Assembly: GCA_902773285.1 (NCBI GenBank)
Contig: CACYDS010000077.1
Span: forward strand, 1 to 6,144
Source of the DNA: an uncultured Pseudomonadota bacterium
GTDB lineage: Bacteria > Pseudomonadota > Alphaproteobacteria > RUG11792
DNA: 6,144 nt
Direction: 5' to 3'
Shown here: positions 6,072 through 6,144 of the stretch, piece by piece
Layout: each line of letters starts with the position of its first letter
How positions within the stretch are numbered: position 1 is the first letter of the stretch
Position numbers and translations under genes: made by a program
Notes under the pieces: model-generated
Told to the model about the DNA's origin: nothing
What the model saw: only the letters and a program-made list of their open reading frames with translations
Database searches by the model: none

Positions 6072-6144
6072 TTACGCGCCGGCAACGGGAGCGACAACTG
6101 TTTTTGTCCAGTATTTTATACAATTTGTAATGCTCTCCTTAAAG
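6072..6144 (-). CDS. Possible C-terminal end of an upstream gene of unknown product (partial)
   Basis: The minus strand is open from the window edge to a TAA at 6072-6074 and encodes 23 residues, reading FKESITNCIKYWTKTVVAPV and then AGA. It would end 45 bases before the bioB ATG and run in the same direction, which would fit an operon with bioB. The fragment is too short to assign a family and could be chance, although the codon choice looks coding-like. Confidence 0.3.
   Translation of the reverse strand, partial: FKESITNCIKYWTKTVVAPVAGA

Overview
The window looks like a low-GC alphaproteobacterium, perhaps a host-associated lineage of the Rickettsiales/Holosporales kind. The evidence is a stand-alone F0 operon with separate b' and b subunits and no F1 genes beside it (the split layout usual in Alphaproteobacteria), AT-rich codon use, and the style of the c and a subunits. 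The lineage below class level is inference from the sequence alone.

Layout from left to right. A tRNA-Leu(UAG) on the + strand lies at 1-84; its first base falls just outside the window. After a 142-base convergent gap comes a minus-strand operon, transcribed right to left: atpB (a), atpE (c), atpF' (b'), atpF (b), then the replicative helicase gene dnaB. These genes are tightly packed: gaps of 16 and 3 bases, a 4-base ATGA overlap, and an 11-base overlap of atpF with dnaB. The first four make the proton-conducting membrane sector and peripheral stalk of ATP synthase. dnaB is an unusual last passenger.

A divergent intergenic region (3564-3773) separates atpB from a + strand gene for an exported, cysteine-free, Asn/Ser/Thr/Gly-rich protein. 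Part of this protein resembles the beta-helical passenger repeats of autotransporters. Its frame ends at 4877, but a second frame without any start codon continues immediately as a very acidic 51-residue tail to 5031, and a strong rho-independent terminator follows 13 bases later. The gene therefore appears to be one 418-codon reading unit split by a single +1 frame change within 4858-4874. This could be a mutation, a sequence error or recoding, and it is the most interesting feature of the window.

Convergent to it on the minus strand is a complete bioB (biotin synthase). A 14-base perfect palindrome touches its start codon. A short open stretch at the right edge may be the C-terminus of an upstream gene in the same direction.

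I found no CRISPR array, insertion sequence, phage module or recognisable defence system here. Apart from the exported protein, the coding content is housekeeping.
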